NCBI GenBank assembly: GCA_001898225.1
Contig: MKTJ01000061.1
Location: forward strand, 1 to 48,652
Reading direction: 5' to 3'
Source of the DNA: Chloroflexi bacterium 54-19
GTDB taxonomy: Bacteria > Chloroflexota > Chloroflexia > Chloroheliales > Chloroheliaceae
DNA: 48,652 nucleotides
Shown here: one piece after another, positions 23,441-31,727 of the stretch
Numbering within the stretch: position 1 is the first letter of the stretch
Layout: every line of letters starts with the position of its first letter
The notes under the pieces: model-generated
The model's database searches: none
What the model was told of the DNA's origin: nothing
What the model saw: the letters and a program-made list of their open reading frames with translations, nothing else
Position numbers and translations under genes: made by a program

Positions 23441-26296
23441 TTATGAACCGTTCCCCTGGTTATTGATTTGCCAGATAGACAGTAACGGGGTGTAATTGGT
23501 CGTTGCCAGGCTTTTGCCGTTATCCAGCCAGACCGGGTTGCCAAAATTCGTAAACTTCTTGTTGAACGAACTGACTTCCTGGCCGGATGCGCTCCAAAGA
23601 CGCAGCCCATCGTCCGCCGCCGACACCAGGTACCGGCCATCCGGGGACCACGCCAGGCCGTTTATATCACGATTATGCCCTACCAAAGTCGCACGGAGAG
23701 TGCCATCACTGTTCCATAACCGGATCGGGTTTTCATCTTCCGAACTACCGAGGTAACCATAGGCAGCAGCGATAGTTTGACCGTCCGGGGACCAGGCCAG
23801 TTCATCAATTTGACCAGACTGGCTAATTGGCGACCTGGCAATTTCTTTACCGGTTTGGAGAGAAACTATAGAAATTCCTGCACCCGTAGGCTTAACAACT
23901 TTCGTGCCGTCCGGCGACAAAACGCCCGGAGAGTAAGGATACTTGCCCAGCATGTGGCCGCTGGTGGTGTCCCAGAGGCCGGTCTGTTTCAAGTCCCCAA
24001 ACCCGGCAATAAGGCGCTGCCCATCGGCGGTAAAAGCCGGGCTGAACAGGCTCGTGATGCCTTCCAAAGGTAAATCGGGCAGGGCGTTACCAGCCGAGTC
24101 CCAGCGTTTGAGAAAAGCCGCTTTTTCGACAAACAAAATTTGACCGGTTGTCTTCGACCAGCCAATGCTCGCCTGGCTTGATTCATTTTTTTCAAGCTTT
24201 ACAAGACCGGGTAGACTGGTTTTAAGTTTAGCCTGACTGTCCAGTAAAAGCGCTTCCCCCTCGCTGGAGAGAAGCACCAGGGATTGCCCGTCCGGCGAAG
24301 CCACCATCTGCCGGGCAAAAAAGTATTCCCCACCTGACTGGAAACTACGAATTTCTTCAAATTTGCTACCCGTCAGAACCCATAATAATAACCCGGCCAG
24401 GACAATACCCACCACTCCGGCCCCAACCAGTACCCTGGTACGAAGACTGAGGGCAGAAAACCGCTTTTTAGATTGCTCGAAATAGAACCAGTAACTTAAC
24501 AAAAACGAAATGACAATCAACAATGAAAAGAAAATGATTCCGACGCGATACCAACCTGCCAGGGGAGCCGCCTCGCCTATTTCAGGCTGGGAATTAGCTA
24601 ATTGGAAATAAACCTGGGCTCCAGAGGTTATTAAAATCAGAGGAAACCATTTAATACTTTTGCGCGTTTTTTCCAGTTTTTCAGACCGTTCTTCCGGTGA
24701 AAGTAGGGTGAGTTGCACATTATTTAATTTGTGTAATTGCCAGGTGAAGTAAACTAGCCCTACCACAAAAACTATTGCCAGCAGTATTTGAAGGTTGGTT
24801 GATAGCGGTCTTTCCAGCCAGATTACCGGTAAGAGAGGTACAAACATTAACCCTATCATTGCCAAACTAAACCCGGCCCCTTCCCGGAAAAGTGCTAACC
24901 AATAAATCTCTTGAAGTAATGGGCCGGTTTGTTGCGCTTCCAGACGTTTTGTAGTGCGAGAAATATATAACTGATTTATTGGTAGAAAAATCAGGGCCGG
25001 GAAGAACCAGAAAATATTGTTTTGAATAACCCCCAGGGGATGAGTATTCATGTCCCGGTAACTTGCCAGCGATATTCCAAAGAAAACGCCACCCCCGACC
25101 AAAAATAAAGCCCCGGTTATGGCACAGGAAAGAATGAGGTTGGCCCGCAATTTTAGAGCCGCCTTCTTCAAACTTTCAGAGTTGGACGCGACCTCTAACG
25201 GTTTCGGGTCGAGCAAAGGCAACCAGACCTGAAGGGTGGTCCCCTGGCCCGGCTTGCTTTTGAGATTTATATTCGCGTCAATATCCCTGGTCCGTTCGGC
25301 CATATTTTTCAGACCCATGCCGCCTTCCCGGGCAGTGGCTTCGGTTGTTTCAAGGCCAAAGTCTTTAGGGACGACAAAACCCTGCCCGTCATCCACGACT
25401 TCCAGGAGTAACCATTCCCGGCCAAGCTGAAATTTCTTGCGCAGAGAAACGCTTACGGTTTCGGCGCGGGCGTGCCGGGCCACGTTACTCAGGGCTTCCT
25501 GGGCAATCCGAAAGAGAGTTTCCTGGGCGTTGGCCGGTAGTCTTTCGGCTGGCGGTAGTTCGTCCGCCTCAAATATAACGCTGGCGCCTGAGCGGTATTC
25601 CAGGGCCTGACACTGGTCTTTCAGGGCTTCCAATAGACCCACCGTTTCCAGGGGTGCCGGGCGAAGTTGTTGCAGCAGCACATTCATCTCGGTCTGGGCT
25701 TCCCTTACCGACCGCCGGACCGCCGCCAGGTCTGCCTGGGCCCCCTGCGGGTCTTTATCCCAGCGAAGTTGAGCCGAAGTTGCAGTCGCGGAGATGGTAA
25801 AGAGTTGTTGCTTGATAGAGTCGTGAAGGTCGCGGGCTAACCGGTTGCGTTCGGCCTGGGCCGCCGCCTCGCCAATCTGGCGTAACCACTGGTCTCGAAC
25901 CTGGTCTACCCGGTCGAGGCGAAAGGAATACTGGCTGGCCCGCTCACCTATCCGTTCTAACTCAGGGTTAAGACCGGAGAGCGGCCAGTGAAAACGCGGT
26001 CTCAGGGCGGGTACGGCAGGGGCCTCGCCTTTAGCAAGCCGAGCAAGTATGGCTTCAAGCTTGCGCAGGCCGCGCCAGATATTCCCGGACACAAAATGAC
26101 CAAGAAGACCAAATACAAAAGCAAACTCCAGACCTATCAGGCTGATAAGCCAGTTGATACTAAAGTCGTTTCTAAAGAAGCTAAAGACCGACCCGACCAG
26201 CACCCCCAGGAAAGCAATAAAAAAATGGGAAAAGAAAAGTTGCCAGCGTATTTTAGTGGAAAGAGCAATTTTTTTGGGTAAAGGATTGAAACGCAT
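23441..26296 (-). CDS. NarL-type sensor histidine kinase with second membrane region and C-terminal WD40-like propeller
   Basis: A 951-residue protein. Two N-terminal membrane segments (about 22-42, 48-72) lead into a HisKA_3 dimerisation helix with phospho-acceptor His158 (RDLHDSIKQQ) and a HATPase domain (N-box EALSNVARHA at 267-276, DDGQGF 302-307, GGMGLKN 325-331), ending near 362. Then come about seven more membrane segments (about 385-410, 424-446, 464-493, 501-520, 549-566, 583-605, 620-642), and residues 650-951 form a propeller with WSPDGQ/WSPDGR blade motifs (LAWSPDGQTIAAAYG, LVGHNRDINGLAWSPDGRYLVSAADDG). Counting segments from a cytoplasmic kinase places the propeller outside. Family kinases usually sense through the N-terminus, so this order is unusual. 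AAGG lies 9 nt before the ATG. Cotranscribed with the response regulator. Confidence 0.92.
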   Translation of the reverse strand: MRFNPLPKKIALSTKIRWQLFFSHFFIAFLGVLVGSVFSFFRNDFSINWLISLIGLEFAFVFGLLGHFVSGNIWRGLRKLEAILARLAKGEAPAVPALRPRFHWPLSGLNPELERIGERASQYSFRLDRVDQVRDQWLRQIGEAAAQAERNRLARDLHDSIKQQLFTISATATSAQLRWDKDPQGAQADLAAVRRSVREAQTEMNVLLQQLRPAPLETVGLLEALKDQCQALEYRSGASVIFEADELPPAERLPANAQETLFRIAQEALSNVARHARAETVSVSLRKKFQLGREWLLLEVVDDGQGFVVPKDFGLETTEATAREGGMGLKNMAERTRDIDANINLKSKPGQGTTLQVWLPLLDPKPLEVASNSESLKKAALKLRANLILSCAITGALFLVGGGVFFGISLASYRDMNTHPLGVIQNNIFWFFPALIFLPINQLYISRTTKRLEAQQTGPLLQEIYWLALFREGAGFSLAMIGLMFVPLLPVIWLERPLSTNLQILLAIVFVVGLVYFTWQLHKLNNVQLTLLSPEERSEKLEKTRKSIKWFPLILITSGAQVYFQLANSQPEIGEAAPLAGWYRVGIIFFSLLIVISFLLSYWFYFEQSKKRFSALSLRTRVLVGAGVVGIVLAGLLLWVLTGSKFEEIRSFQSGGEYFFARQMVASPDGQSLVLLSSEGEALLLDSQAKLKTSLPGLVKLEKNESSQASIGWSKTTGQILFVEKAAFLKRWDSAGNALPDLPLEGITSLFSPAFTADGQRLIAGFGDLKQTGLWDTTSGHMLGKYPYSPGVLSPDGTKVVKPTGAGISIVSLQTGKEIARSPISQSGQIDELAWSPDGQTIAAAYGYLGSSEDENPIRLWNSDGTLRATLVGHNRDINGLAWSPDGRYLVSAADDGLRLWSASGQEVSSFNKKFTNFGNPVWLDNGKSLATTNYTPLLSIWQINNQGNGS

Positions 26297-26697
26297 AGCG
26301 ATAGACCTTCTATAAGCTTTCTCAAAAAAGCTTTCGTGTGAAGAAATAATTGCGCTATTTCTTAATTAATTTAGTTTTACAGGTGATAAGGCATTTTTAC
26401 CTGAAGAAATTTGGAACACTTTCACTATAACTTAAAAATAACTGCCTGGCATCCCTCTACCCGGTGATTTATTGGGTGGACCGGTCAACTTGCTCTACCT
26501 GTCCATAATCTAATAGAAAATGTGGCAAACCCGTGCAAACCGGGTTAAACTTGAACCAAGATTTTTAACCCGCTTATTTATAAGGTTAATTTATGCTAGG
26601 ATGATTCATTGAAGATTTGTAAATTGTCCTGGAGGTGCCGGGGTAACGGGAATGGTGGTTATCCCGGCACCTCCAGGGCTTGAAGGAGCATAAGTTT
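26297..26697. other. Divergent spacer between kinase and aldolase genes
   Basis: AT-rich non-coding spacer of 401 bp. No gene visible. Its right end contains the large hairpin listed separately. A weak promoter-like pair (TTGAAC at 26551, TTATTT at 26574) points to the aldolase but is not convincing. Confidence 0.3.
26628..26677 (+). promoter_or_regulatory. 20-bp stem hairpin in the leader of the class II aldolase gene
   Basis: Arms 26628-26647 and 26658-26677 pair over 20 bp with a single G-U position and a 10-nt loop. The hairpin ends 5 nt before the AAGGAG ribosome-binding site and 20 nt before the ATG. No U-tract follows, so it is not a terminator; it could be an operator palindrome or an RNA element affecting initiation or stability. 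Confidence 0.55.
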
Positions 26698-27522
26698 ATG
26701 TCATTAACCGAACCATTTCCGGACCTGGATGAATTCCTGGTTGCTATCGGTATCGCGGGGCAGCGCCTGGCCTCCATAGAGGCAAGCGAAGGGGCTGCCG
26801 GGAATATTTCCATTCTTATCGGCTGGCCGATTGAGGTGCGCCGCCGCTTTCCCATCGCGGAACCCATTGAACTGCCGCTGCCCGCCCCGGCCCTGGCCGG
26901 TCAAACCATTATTGTGAGTGGCTCTGGCCGTAGACTGCGGGACATCCATACCGACCCGGCGGCAAACCTGGCCGCTATCGTTATCGGAACGGATGGTATT
27001 ACCGGCACCCTCCACACCTCACCCCGGCGGCTTTTCGAGCGTGTCACCAGCGAATTTAATTCGCACCTGGCCGTCCACAATGACCAGGTAACCCTTTTTG
27101 GGACCAACTTCCAGGCCCTTATCCACGCCCAACCGCCCAACCTGGTTTACCTGAGTCACGTCCCGGCCTACCAGGACCAGACCTTTATGAACAAACGAAT
27201 AATCCGCTGGGAGCCGGAAACGATTGTGCAACTACCGGAAGGGCTCGGTGTGCTCCCCTTCTTGCTGCCCGGCTCTCCCGCTATGATGGAAGGCAATGTA
27301 AAACTTTTGCGGGAGCACCAGGTGGTGCTATGGGGAAAGCACGGCGTGATGGCCCGCTCGGATAAGTCGGTCACGCGGGCAGCGGACCGGATTGAATACC
27401 TAGAAACGGCAGCTCATTACGAATATATGGACCTGGTGTGTGGCGGAAAAGCCGAAGGTTTGTCGGTGGAGCAGTTACAGGAGGTGGTCAGGGCTTTTAA
27501 CGTAAATACAAAATTGATTTAA
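26698..27522 (+). CDS. Class II aldolase/adducin family protein, rhamnulose-1-phosphate aldolase-like
   Basis: A 274-residue protein, the same length as E. coli RhaD. RhaD splits L-rhamnulose 1-phosphate into dihydroxyacetone phosphate and L-lactaldehyde with a zinc bound by three histidines. Here SEGAAGNIS (phosphate-binding turn, about 30-38), the catalytic Glu at 119 (TSEF), His143 (ALIHAQPP) and His215 (LWGKHGVMARS) align with RhaD Glu117, His141 and His212. The third ligand, RhaD His143, is replaced by Gln145 (HAQ instead of HxH). The start is ATG 26698, with AAGGAG 9 nt upstream; a TTG 18 nt earlier is at the ribosome-binding site itself. No other rhamnose genes are adjacent, so the substrate is open. 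The start is preceded by a strong hairpin. Confidence 0.85.
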   Translation: MSLTEPFPDLDEFLVAIGIAGQRLASIEASEGAAGNISILIGWPIEVRRRFPIAEPIELPLPAPALAGQTIIVSGSGRRLRDIHTDPAANLAAIVIGTDGITGTLHTSPRRLFERVTSEFNSHLAVHNDQVTLFGTNFQALIHAQPPNLVYLSHVPAYQDQTFMNKRIIRWEPETIVQLPEGLGVLPFLLPGSPAMMEGNVKLLREHQVVLWGKHGVMARSDKSVTRAADRIEYLETAAHYEYMDLVCGGKAEGLSVEQLQEVVRAFNVNTKLI

Positions 27523-27758
27523 TTGCATTTGTACTTTTTCTCACAATGTTTACACTTTTAAACTCTGGTTTTAACTCTAATTTTGTATTGTTGGGATGGG
27601 ACAAATCAAAAAAGATGAATAGGAATGAGCTAGAAAGGAAAAACCTCAAACCTCTCCCCGGAAAGCCCTGTAGTAAAGAATAAGAAATTCACTCAGAAGA
27701 CACTAAGTTAATCGAAGGGCCAGACCAAATCACCCCTTCTAATTTGGAGGAACTATCC

Positions 27759-28088
27759 ATGCCATCACACCTGCAACCGGCTTCGCCCAGTATTCTGCTC
27801 GTTACCAACGGGTCGAAACAGGCCAGCCGCTGTATTGAAAATGCCTTACATATTGCCAAAACTACCGGCTACCGATTGGTTATTACCGGGTGCTCGGAAA
27901 CCGACACCATTACCGGTAGCTGGTCGGAAGAAGCCGCCATCGAACCCAGGCTTGCCAATTTGGTCCAGGCTGCCCGGCAAGAGGGCATCGAAGAAGTAGT
28001 GACTTACGAGCAGGATTGCTGGGGTGAAGATGAGTTCGATGACCTGATCAGGTTAGAAAACTCGCAGTGTACCATCCTGGCCGTTTAG
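27759..28088 (+). CDS. Small UspA-like protein
   Basis: A 109-residue protein whose start SILLVTNGSKQASRCIENALHIAKTTGYRLVI resembles the first beta-alpha-beta unit of universal stress proteins (usual form ILVATDGSEQA). It is shorter than the usual 140 residues and lacks the G-x2-G-x9-G-[ST] nucleotide loop, so it would be a non-ATP-binding variant. The C-terminus ends in a strand (QCTILAV). The start is ATG 27759 with GGAGG 8 nt upstream; an in-frame TTG at 27744 is part of that region. Function unknown. Family placement is from pattern only. Confidence 0.6.
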   Translation: MPSHLQPASPSILLVTNGSKQASRCIENALHIAKTTGYRLVITGCSETDTITGSWSEEAAIEPRLANLVQAARQEGIEEVVTYEQDCWGEDEFDDLIRLENSQCTILAV

Positions 28089-28307
28089 ATTTTGCTTTAA
28101 CTCTTTTTACAAAAGGCTGTCCGGGTTTCCATTTTTACTTCGCCTTTTCTTCGTAGTCAACGCCTGGCCTGGTGCTATTTCTTCCTTTTAGCCTTTAACC
28201 GGTTGTTAGCTGCCGGAAGGGAATCACCAGGCTGACGGAATAAATTCCCAGACTTTTAGCTTTTTAACCCTTGTTAAGTCAGGGGGGAAAGCTGGCAAAA
28301 AGAAACA

Positions 28308-28347
28308 AAAACAGGAGCGACCCGGTTAGTCAGGTCGCTCCTGTTTT
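28308..28347. terminator. Bidirectional terminator between convergent genes
   Basis: A perfect 15-bp stem (28308-28322 with 28333-28347) with A-run on the left and T-run on the right, usable from both sides. It lies in the 328-bp gap between the UspA-like gene (plus) and the RDD gene (minus). No gene is visible in that gap. Confidence 0.9.
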
Positions 28348-28416
28348 GATTGGCTGGTAAATAACCTAACTTACAAACTTGAAGATTGGGCTATCTTTTA
28401 TTGCCTGGTAAAATAA

Positions 28417-29088
28417 TTACCAGTTCCCCCGTACCGTTAAGTCTTTGAAAATTTTTTGACCCCAGGTTTGCTTGTTTGCATCAAAGGCTGCCCAGATATA
28501 GCCAAGGCCGATAACCAGCCCATTTATCCAGTAGCCGACGGTATAGTGGAGCAAGAAAGTCGGTAAAGTTGGTTTCGAACCGTCCGGGTTAACTATCTTG
28601 ATACCCATCACCGATTTGCCGAGGGTATTGCCGTGCAAATTGGCATAGCAGAACCATGCATACAGACCCCAGAAGATGATTGAACCGGTCCAACCAAACG
28701 GATATTGCGTACCGGGCCAACTACTCCAATCGTTCCAGAAAGGCCGCATTACCGCGTTTATTATCCCATAGAAGATACCGCTGGGAATACTTACGATAAT
28801 GCTATCAATAATTAAAGCAACCGCCCTGGGCCAGAAACCTACCAACTCCCCGGCCATTTCCTGTCCGCGCGGATAGAGATAATAGGGCTGGTTGCCGTAA
28901 GGCCGGTATCCCGGATAGGGTGGCGGCGGTGGATAATAAGGGAGTGGGCCGGAATTTGGTGGTACCTCAGAACCGGGTGGCGGAAACCCCTCTCCAGGCT
29001 GACCAGGCGGATTAAAAGGAGGGGTAGAACGGTCCGGGTTTTGGTCGTCTGGTGGTGAAGAGGAAGGTGTAAAGGATGCATTACTCAT
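28417..29088 (-). CDS. RDD-family membrane protein with Pro-rich N-terminus
   Basis: A 223-residue protein. Residues 1-75 are low-complexity, rich in Pro, Gly and Tyr (PPPPPYPGYRPYGNQPYYLYPRG region). The RDD domain follows with its defining Arg-Asp residues in GFWPRAVALIIDSIIVSIPSG, a second membrane segment around SIIFWGLYAWFCYANLHGNTLGKSVMGIKIV, and a third around LHYTVGYWINGLVIGLGYIWAAF. RDD proteins are poorly known; some have been linked to ion or sodium transport, so no substrate is proposed. AGGAGG is directly upstream of the ATG. Its Pro-rich tail resembles that of the membrane protein at 12685-13338. Confidence 0.92.
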   Translation of the reverse strand: MSNASFTPSSSPPDDQNPDRSTPPFNPPGQPGEGFPPPGSEVPPNSGPLPYYPPPPPYPGYRPYGNQPYYLYPRGQEMAGELVGFWPRAVALIIDSIIVSIPSGIFYGIINAVMRPFWNDWSSWPGTQYPFGWTGSIIFWGLYAWFCYANLHGNTLGKSVMGIKIVNPDGSKPTLPTFLLHYTVGYWINGLVIGLGYIWAAFDANKQTWGQKIFKDLTVRGNW

Positions 29089-29414
29089 TTTAGACCTCCT
29101 TGGTTATTTGCATCGAAATGCTCAGACATCTCACTACTATCTTAGGGAGAGATTGTTAAATTCAGGGTATAAATGAGTAAGAATCCCTAACAGCCATCAA
29201 GTTAAAACGCCTGACCGGAGCGCGGGTAAAAACAAGGTGTTGACCTCAATACACCTGATTTTGAAGACATATAAACTAAACCATTTCATTTGACTGTTTT
29301 AAGGTTTTCCGGTAATTTGGCGAGGTAACAGATTCTCCTTATTTTTAAAAGGTAATAAAATAATTCTGGATCGACAGTTAATGAAAAGCCTTCCTTACGA
29401 AAGGAGTACGACAG
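29089..29414. other. Divergent spacer between RDD and BioY genes with a candidate BioY promoter
   Basis: 326-bp AT-rich spacer. TTGACT (29290-29295), a 17-bp spacer and TAATTT (29313-29318) may be the BioY promoter, giving a leader of about 90 nt. I looked for a biotin-repressor operator and saw none convincing. Confidence 0.4.
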
Positions 29415-30017
29415 ATGTATTCTTCCGCTGTAACTAACCGCCCCTACCCTTTTCGGGTCCTGGTGGATGCCATTCCAGGGGCACGGTGGTGGCGAGACGC
29501 GGTTTTGGTAGTTGGTGGGGCCTTACTGACGGTAATAGGCGCCCAGGTTTCAATTCCATTACCCAATTCCCCGGTACCGATAACTGGCCAGACACTGGCC
29601 GTAGTAATCGCCGGGGCTTCCCTGGGAGCGTGGCGTGGGGCAAGTTCCCAGTTGCTGTACCTCCTGATGGGACTTTTCCTGCCGGTCTATTCCGGTGGAA
29701 GTCACGGTTGGCAGGTTATTTTTGGGGCTACCGGCGGGTTCCTTGTAGCTTTCCCAATTGTGGCCGGGATTATGGGTTTTATGGCGGAGCGAGGTGCTGA
29801 CCGCAAGCCGCTTCTGGCTATTATTACCTTTGCGGTCGGGCAACTGGTTATTTTTGGAATTGGGGTGCCCTGGTTGAAATTCGCGACCGGGATGGAATGG
29901 CAAGATGCCATCGAAAAAGGGTTCCTGGTCTTTATTCCGGGCGGCATAATCAAGGCTTTGTTGGGCGGCGTTGCCACACCGCTGGCCTGGAAACTGGTCC
30001 GAAAGTTTGAAAGGTAG
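29415..30017 (+). CDS. bioY: BioY-family biotin transporter substrate-binding (S) component
   Basis: A 200-residue, six-pass membrane protein of the BioY family, the biotin-binding S component of ECF vitamin transporters. The characteristic N-terminal half is present: GGALLTVIGAQVSIPLPNSPVPITGQTLAVVIAGASLGAWRG, followed by LLYLLMGLFLPVYSGG and FGATGGFLVAFP. Length is normal. No ECF A1/A2/T genes are adjacent, so it either uses a shared ECF module encoded elsewhere or works alone. AAGGAG is 8 nt from the ATG. A strong terminator follows at 30087, so it is a single-gene unit. Confidence 0.95.
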   Translation: MYSSAVTNRPYPFRVLVDAIPGARWWRDAVLVVGGALLTVIGAQVSIPLPNSPVPITGQTLAVVIAGASLGAWRGASSQLLYLLMGLFLPVYSGGSHGWQVIFGATGGFLVAFPIVAGIMGFMAERGADRKPLLAIITFAVGQLVIFGIGVPWLKFATGMEWQDAIEKGFLVFIPGGIIKALLGGVATPLAWKLVRKFER

Positions 30018-30086
30018 AAGGTAGCCGCCAAGGGTATTTATCCCGACCTTGTCAGGGTTTCTTTCTATCTACGCTGCAGGCGGCTG

Positions 30087-30137
30087 AAGGTTTATTCAAG
30101 AGATGAAATTGCATATCTCGGTGAATAAACCTTTTTT
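30087..30137 (+). terminator. Terminator of the BioY transcript
   Basis: A 12-bp perfect stem (30087-30098 with 30122-30133), extended inside by GAGAT/ATCTC, followed by a T-run through 30137. Confidence 0.9.
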
Positions 30138-30186
30138 GTTTAATGTAATTTAGAGTTTTTTTAGAAAAGAAATGGCAGGGGATTTT

Positions 30187-30429
30187 ATGACAATCAACCT
30201 GGCTCAAGAGCTTGAACAGCAAGACGAATATTTTCTCGATACCCCGGCAGTCTGCAAACTTGTTTTAAGGGTCTGGCAGGTCCTGGAATAATACGATGAC
30301 GTGGAAACGCGGTAGGCTGCCCTCGAACCCAGTTTTACCGAACTGCTGCCCGATCAGACCTGGCTAACCGGCGACTTTGCGGCCCCAAACCCCCAAAAAC
30401 GGGATGGGTGGTGGTACTGTCTCCAATAG
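30187..30429 (+). pseudogene. Decayed small gene with two in-frame stops
   Basis: From ATG 30187 one frame stays protein-like for about 80 codons (MTINLAQELEQQDEYFLDTP... then FTELLPDQTWLTGDFAAPN) but is interrupted by TAA at 30289-30291 and TAG at 30313-30315 and ends at TAG 30427-30429. The pattern, with a 'WLxxxFxAPNP' segment and a GMGGG reading in the +1 frame right after, resembles the N-terminal part of cupin-type, cysteine-dioxygenase-like metal enzymes; the cupin core itself is missing. The family link is from memory of the pattern and is tentative; the decay is directly visible. It sits between two terminators. Confidence 0.55.
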
Positions 30430-30478
30430 CTGAAGATTTTTCCCAAGTTCAAGGCGCCCGCTGGCGGGTTAATTTAAA

Positions 30479-30515
30479 AAAGCCGGATGAAAGACTCACC
30501 CGGCTTTCCTTTATA
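30479..30515. terminator. Rho-independent terminator
   Basis: AAAGCCGG (30479-30486) pairs with CCGGCTTT (30500-30507), with an inner TGA/TCA pair, followed by CCTTTAT. It lies after the decayed gene and about 95 bp from the stop of the convergent aldo-keto reductase gene; A-rich sequence on its left also suits the minus strand. Confidence 0.7.
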
Positions 30516-30600
30516 TATTACCTCTATACAGGCGAAGTGTGATAGACATTTACACCACTTCCATCTGGCGGGCATGCCGGTCTTGCGGATTTAAAGGCTG

Positions 30601-31572
30601 CTACCAGGCATAAGCCTCCGGCGCCGCTCCACCGGGACCGGGAAATATTTCGTCCAACTTCTTCATATTCTCGTCCGTCAATTTAATGTCGAGCGAGTGA
30701 ATATTGCTTTTGAGCTGGTCCACCGAGCGCGGCCCGATAATCGGGCCGGTCACGACCGGGTTCGCCAGGAGCCAGGCCAGCCCAATATCCGCCGGTTCTT
30801 CGCCAAGTTCGGCGCTGTAATTTTCAAAGGCCTCAATTTTGGCCCGGTTCTGCTCGAACTTCCGTTGAATCTGGTCTTCAGCCCGGCGTCCTTCGGTGGC
30901 CTTTTTGATAAAACCACCCAGCAAACCACCCGCCAGCGGTCCCCACGGTATAACTCCCACGCCATACTCTTTACAGGCCGGTAATACTTCCAGTTCGACC
31001 GTCCGGGCGGTCAGGTTATAGAGGCTTTGCTCCGCAACCAGGCCCAGGAAATGGCGGCTTCGGGCGATTTCGTTGGCCTGGGCGATATGCCAGCCCGCGA
31101 AATTGCTGCTCCCGACATAAACGATTTTACCCTCACGGACCAGTTGTTCCATGGCCTGCCAGATTTCTTCCCAGGGGGTATCCCGGTCGATATGGTGCAT
31201 CTGGTAAAGGTCGATATGGTCGGTTTGAAGCCGTTTCAGGCTGGCCTCAACGGCCCGTTTGATATTCACCGCCGATAGCCTGGAGAAATTCGGCCATTCA
31301 TCCATTTTTCCATAAACTTTGGTCGCCATTACCACTTTTTCCCGCCGCCCGCCGCCCTGGGCAAACCAGCGGCCCACGATGCTTTCGGTGACGCCCACGC
31401 CGAGGTGACCCCCATAGCCGTTGGCCGAGTCAAAGAAGTTTATCCCCTGGTCGAGGGCTTCGTCCATGATGCGGAAACTTTCTTTTTCATCGGTCACCGG
31501 GCCAAAGTTCATAGTACCGAGGCACAGGCGGCTGACACTCAGGCCGGTCCGGCCCAGGTGAGTATATTGCAT
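30601..31572 (-). CDS. Aldo/keto reductase (YajO/Tas-like)
   Basis: A 323-residue AKR with the tetrad Asp48 and Tyr53 (FFDSANGYGG), Lys85 (ATKVYGK) and His126 (YQMHHIDRD). The start MQYTHLGRTGLSVSRLCLGTMNFGP is typical of the AKR subgroup with potassium-channel-beta-like and YajO/Tas-like members, and the late PIIGPRSVDQLKSN cofactor segment is intact. The probable substrates are aldehydes or keto-sugars. It is the last of three same-strand oxidoreductase genes (AKR, SDR, AKR) separated by about 150-bp gaps, and a terminator-like hairpin lies in the first gap. AAAGGA lies about 10 nt before the ATG. Confidence 0.95.
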   Translation of the reverse strand: MQYTHLGRTGLSVSRLCLGTMNFGPVTDEKESFRIMDEALDQGINFFDSANGYGGHLGVGVTESIVGRWFAQGGGRREKVVMATKVYGKMDEWPNFSRLSAVNIKRAVEASLKRLQTDHIDLYQMHHIDRDTPWEEIWQAMEQLVREGKIVYVGSSNFAGWHIAQANEIARSRHFLGLVAEQSLYNLTARTVELEVLPACKEYGVGVIPWGPLAGGLLGGFIKKATEGRRAEDQIQRKFEQNRAKIEAFENYSAELGEEPADIGLAWLLANPVVTGPIIGPRSVDQLKSNIHSLDIKLTDENMKKLDEIFPGPGGAAPEAYAW

Positions 31573-31727
31573 TTGTAAGCGTCCTTTCTAAATTTTTATC
31601 CCTGCTAAGTTTCCTGGTAAGTAATTCCCGGGCCTTTTTGAATACGGTTTCTCCCTGGCTACGACCCCTGGATGCGATGGGACAGGTGTATTTTTATTAA
31701 ATGTTGCGCCCAGCCCTGCCTTCAAAA

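Noticed and set aside
29240..29330. Possible biotin-repressor (BirA) operator upstream of bioY
   Set aside because: AAACC and GGTTT are present near 29278 and 29303 but about 20 bp apart and without the flanking half-site bases of the TTGTAAACC-N15-GGTTTACAA consensus.
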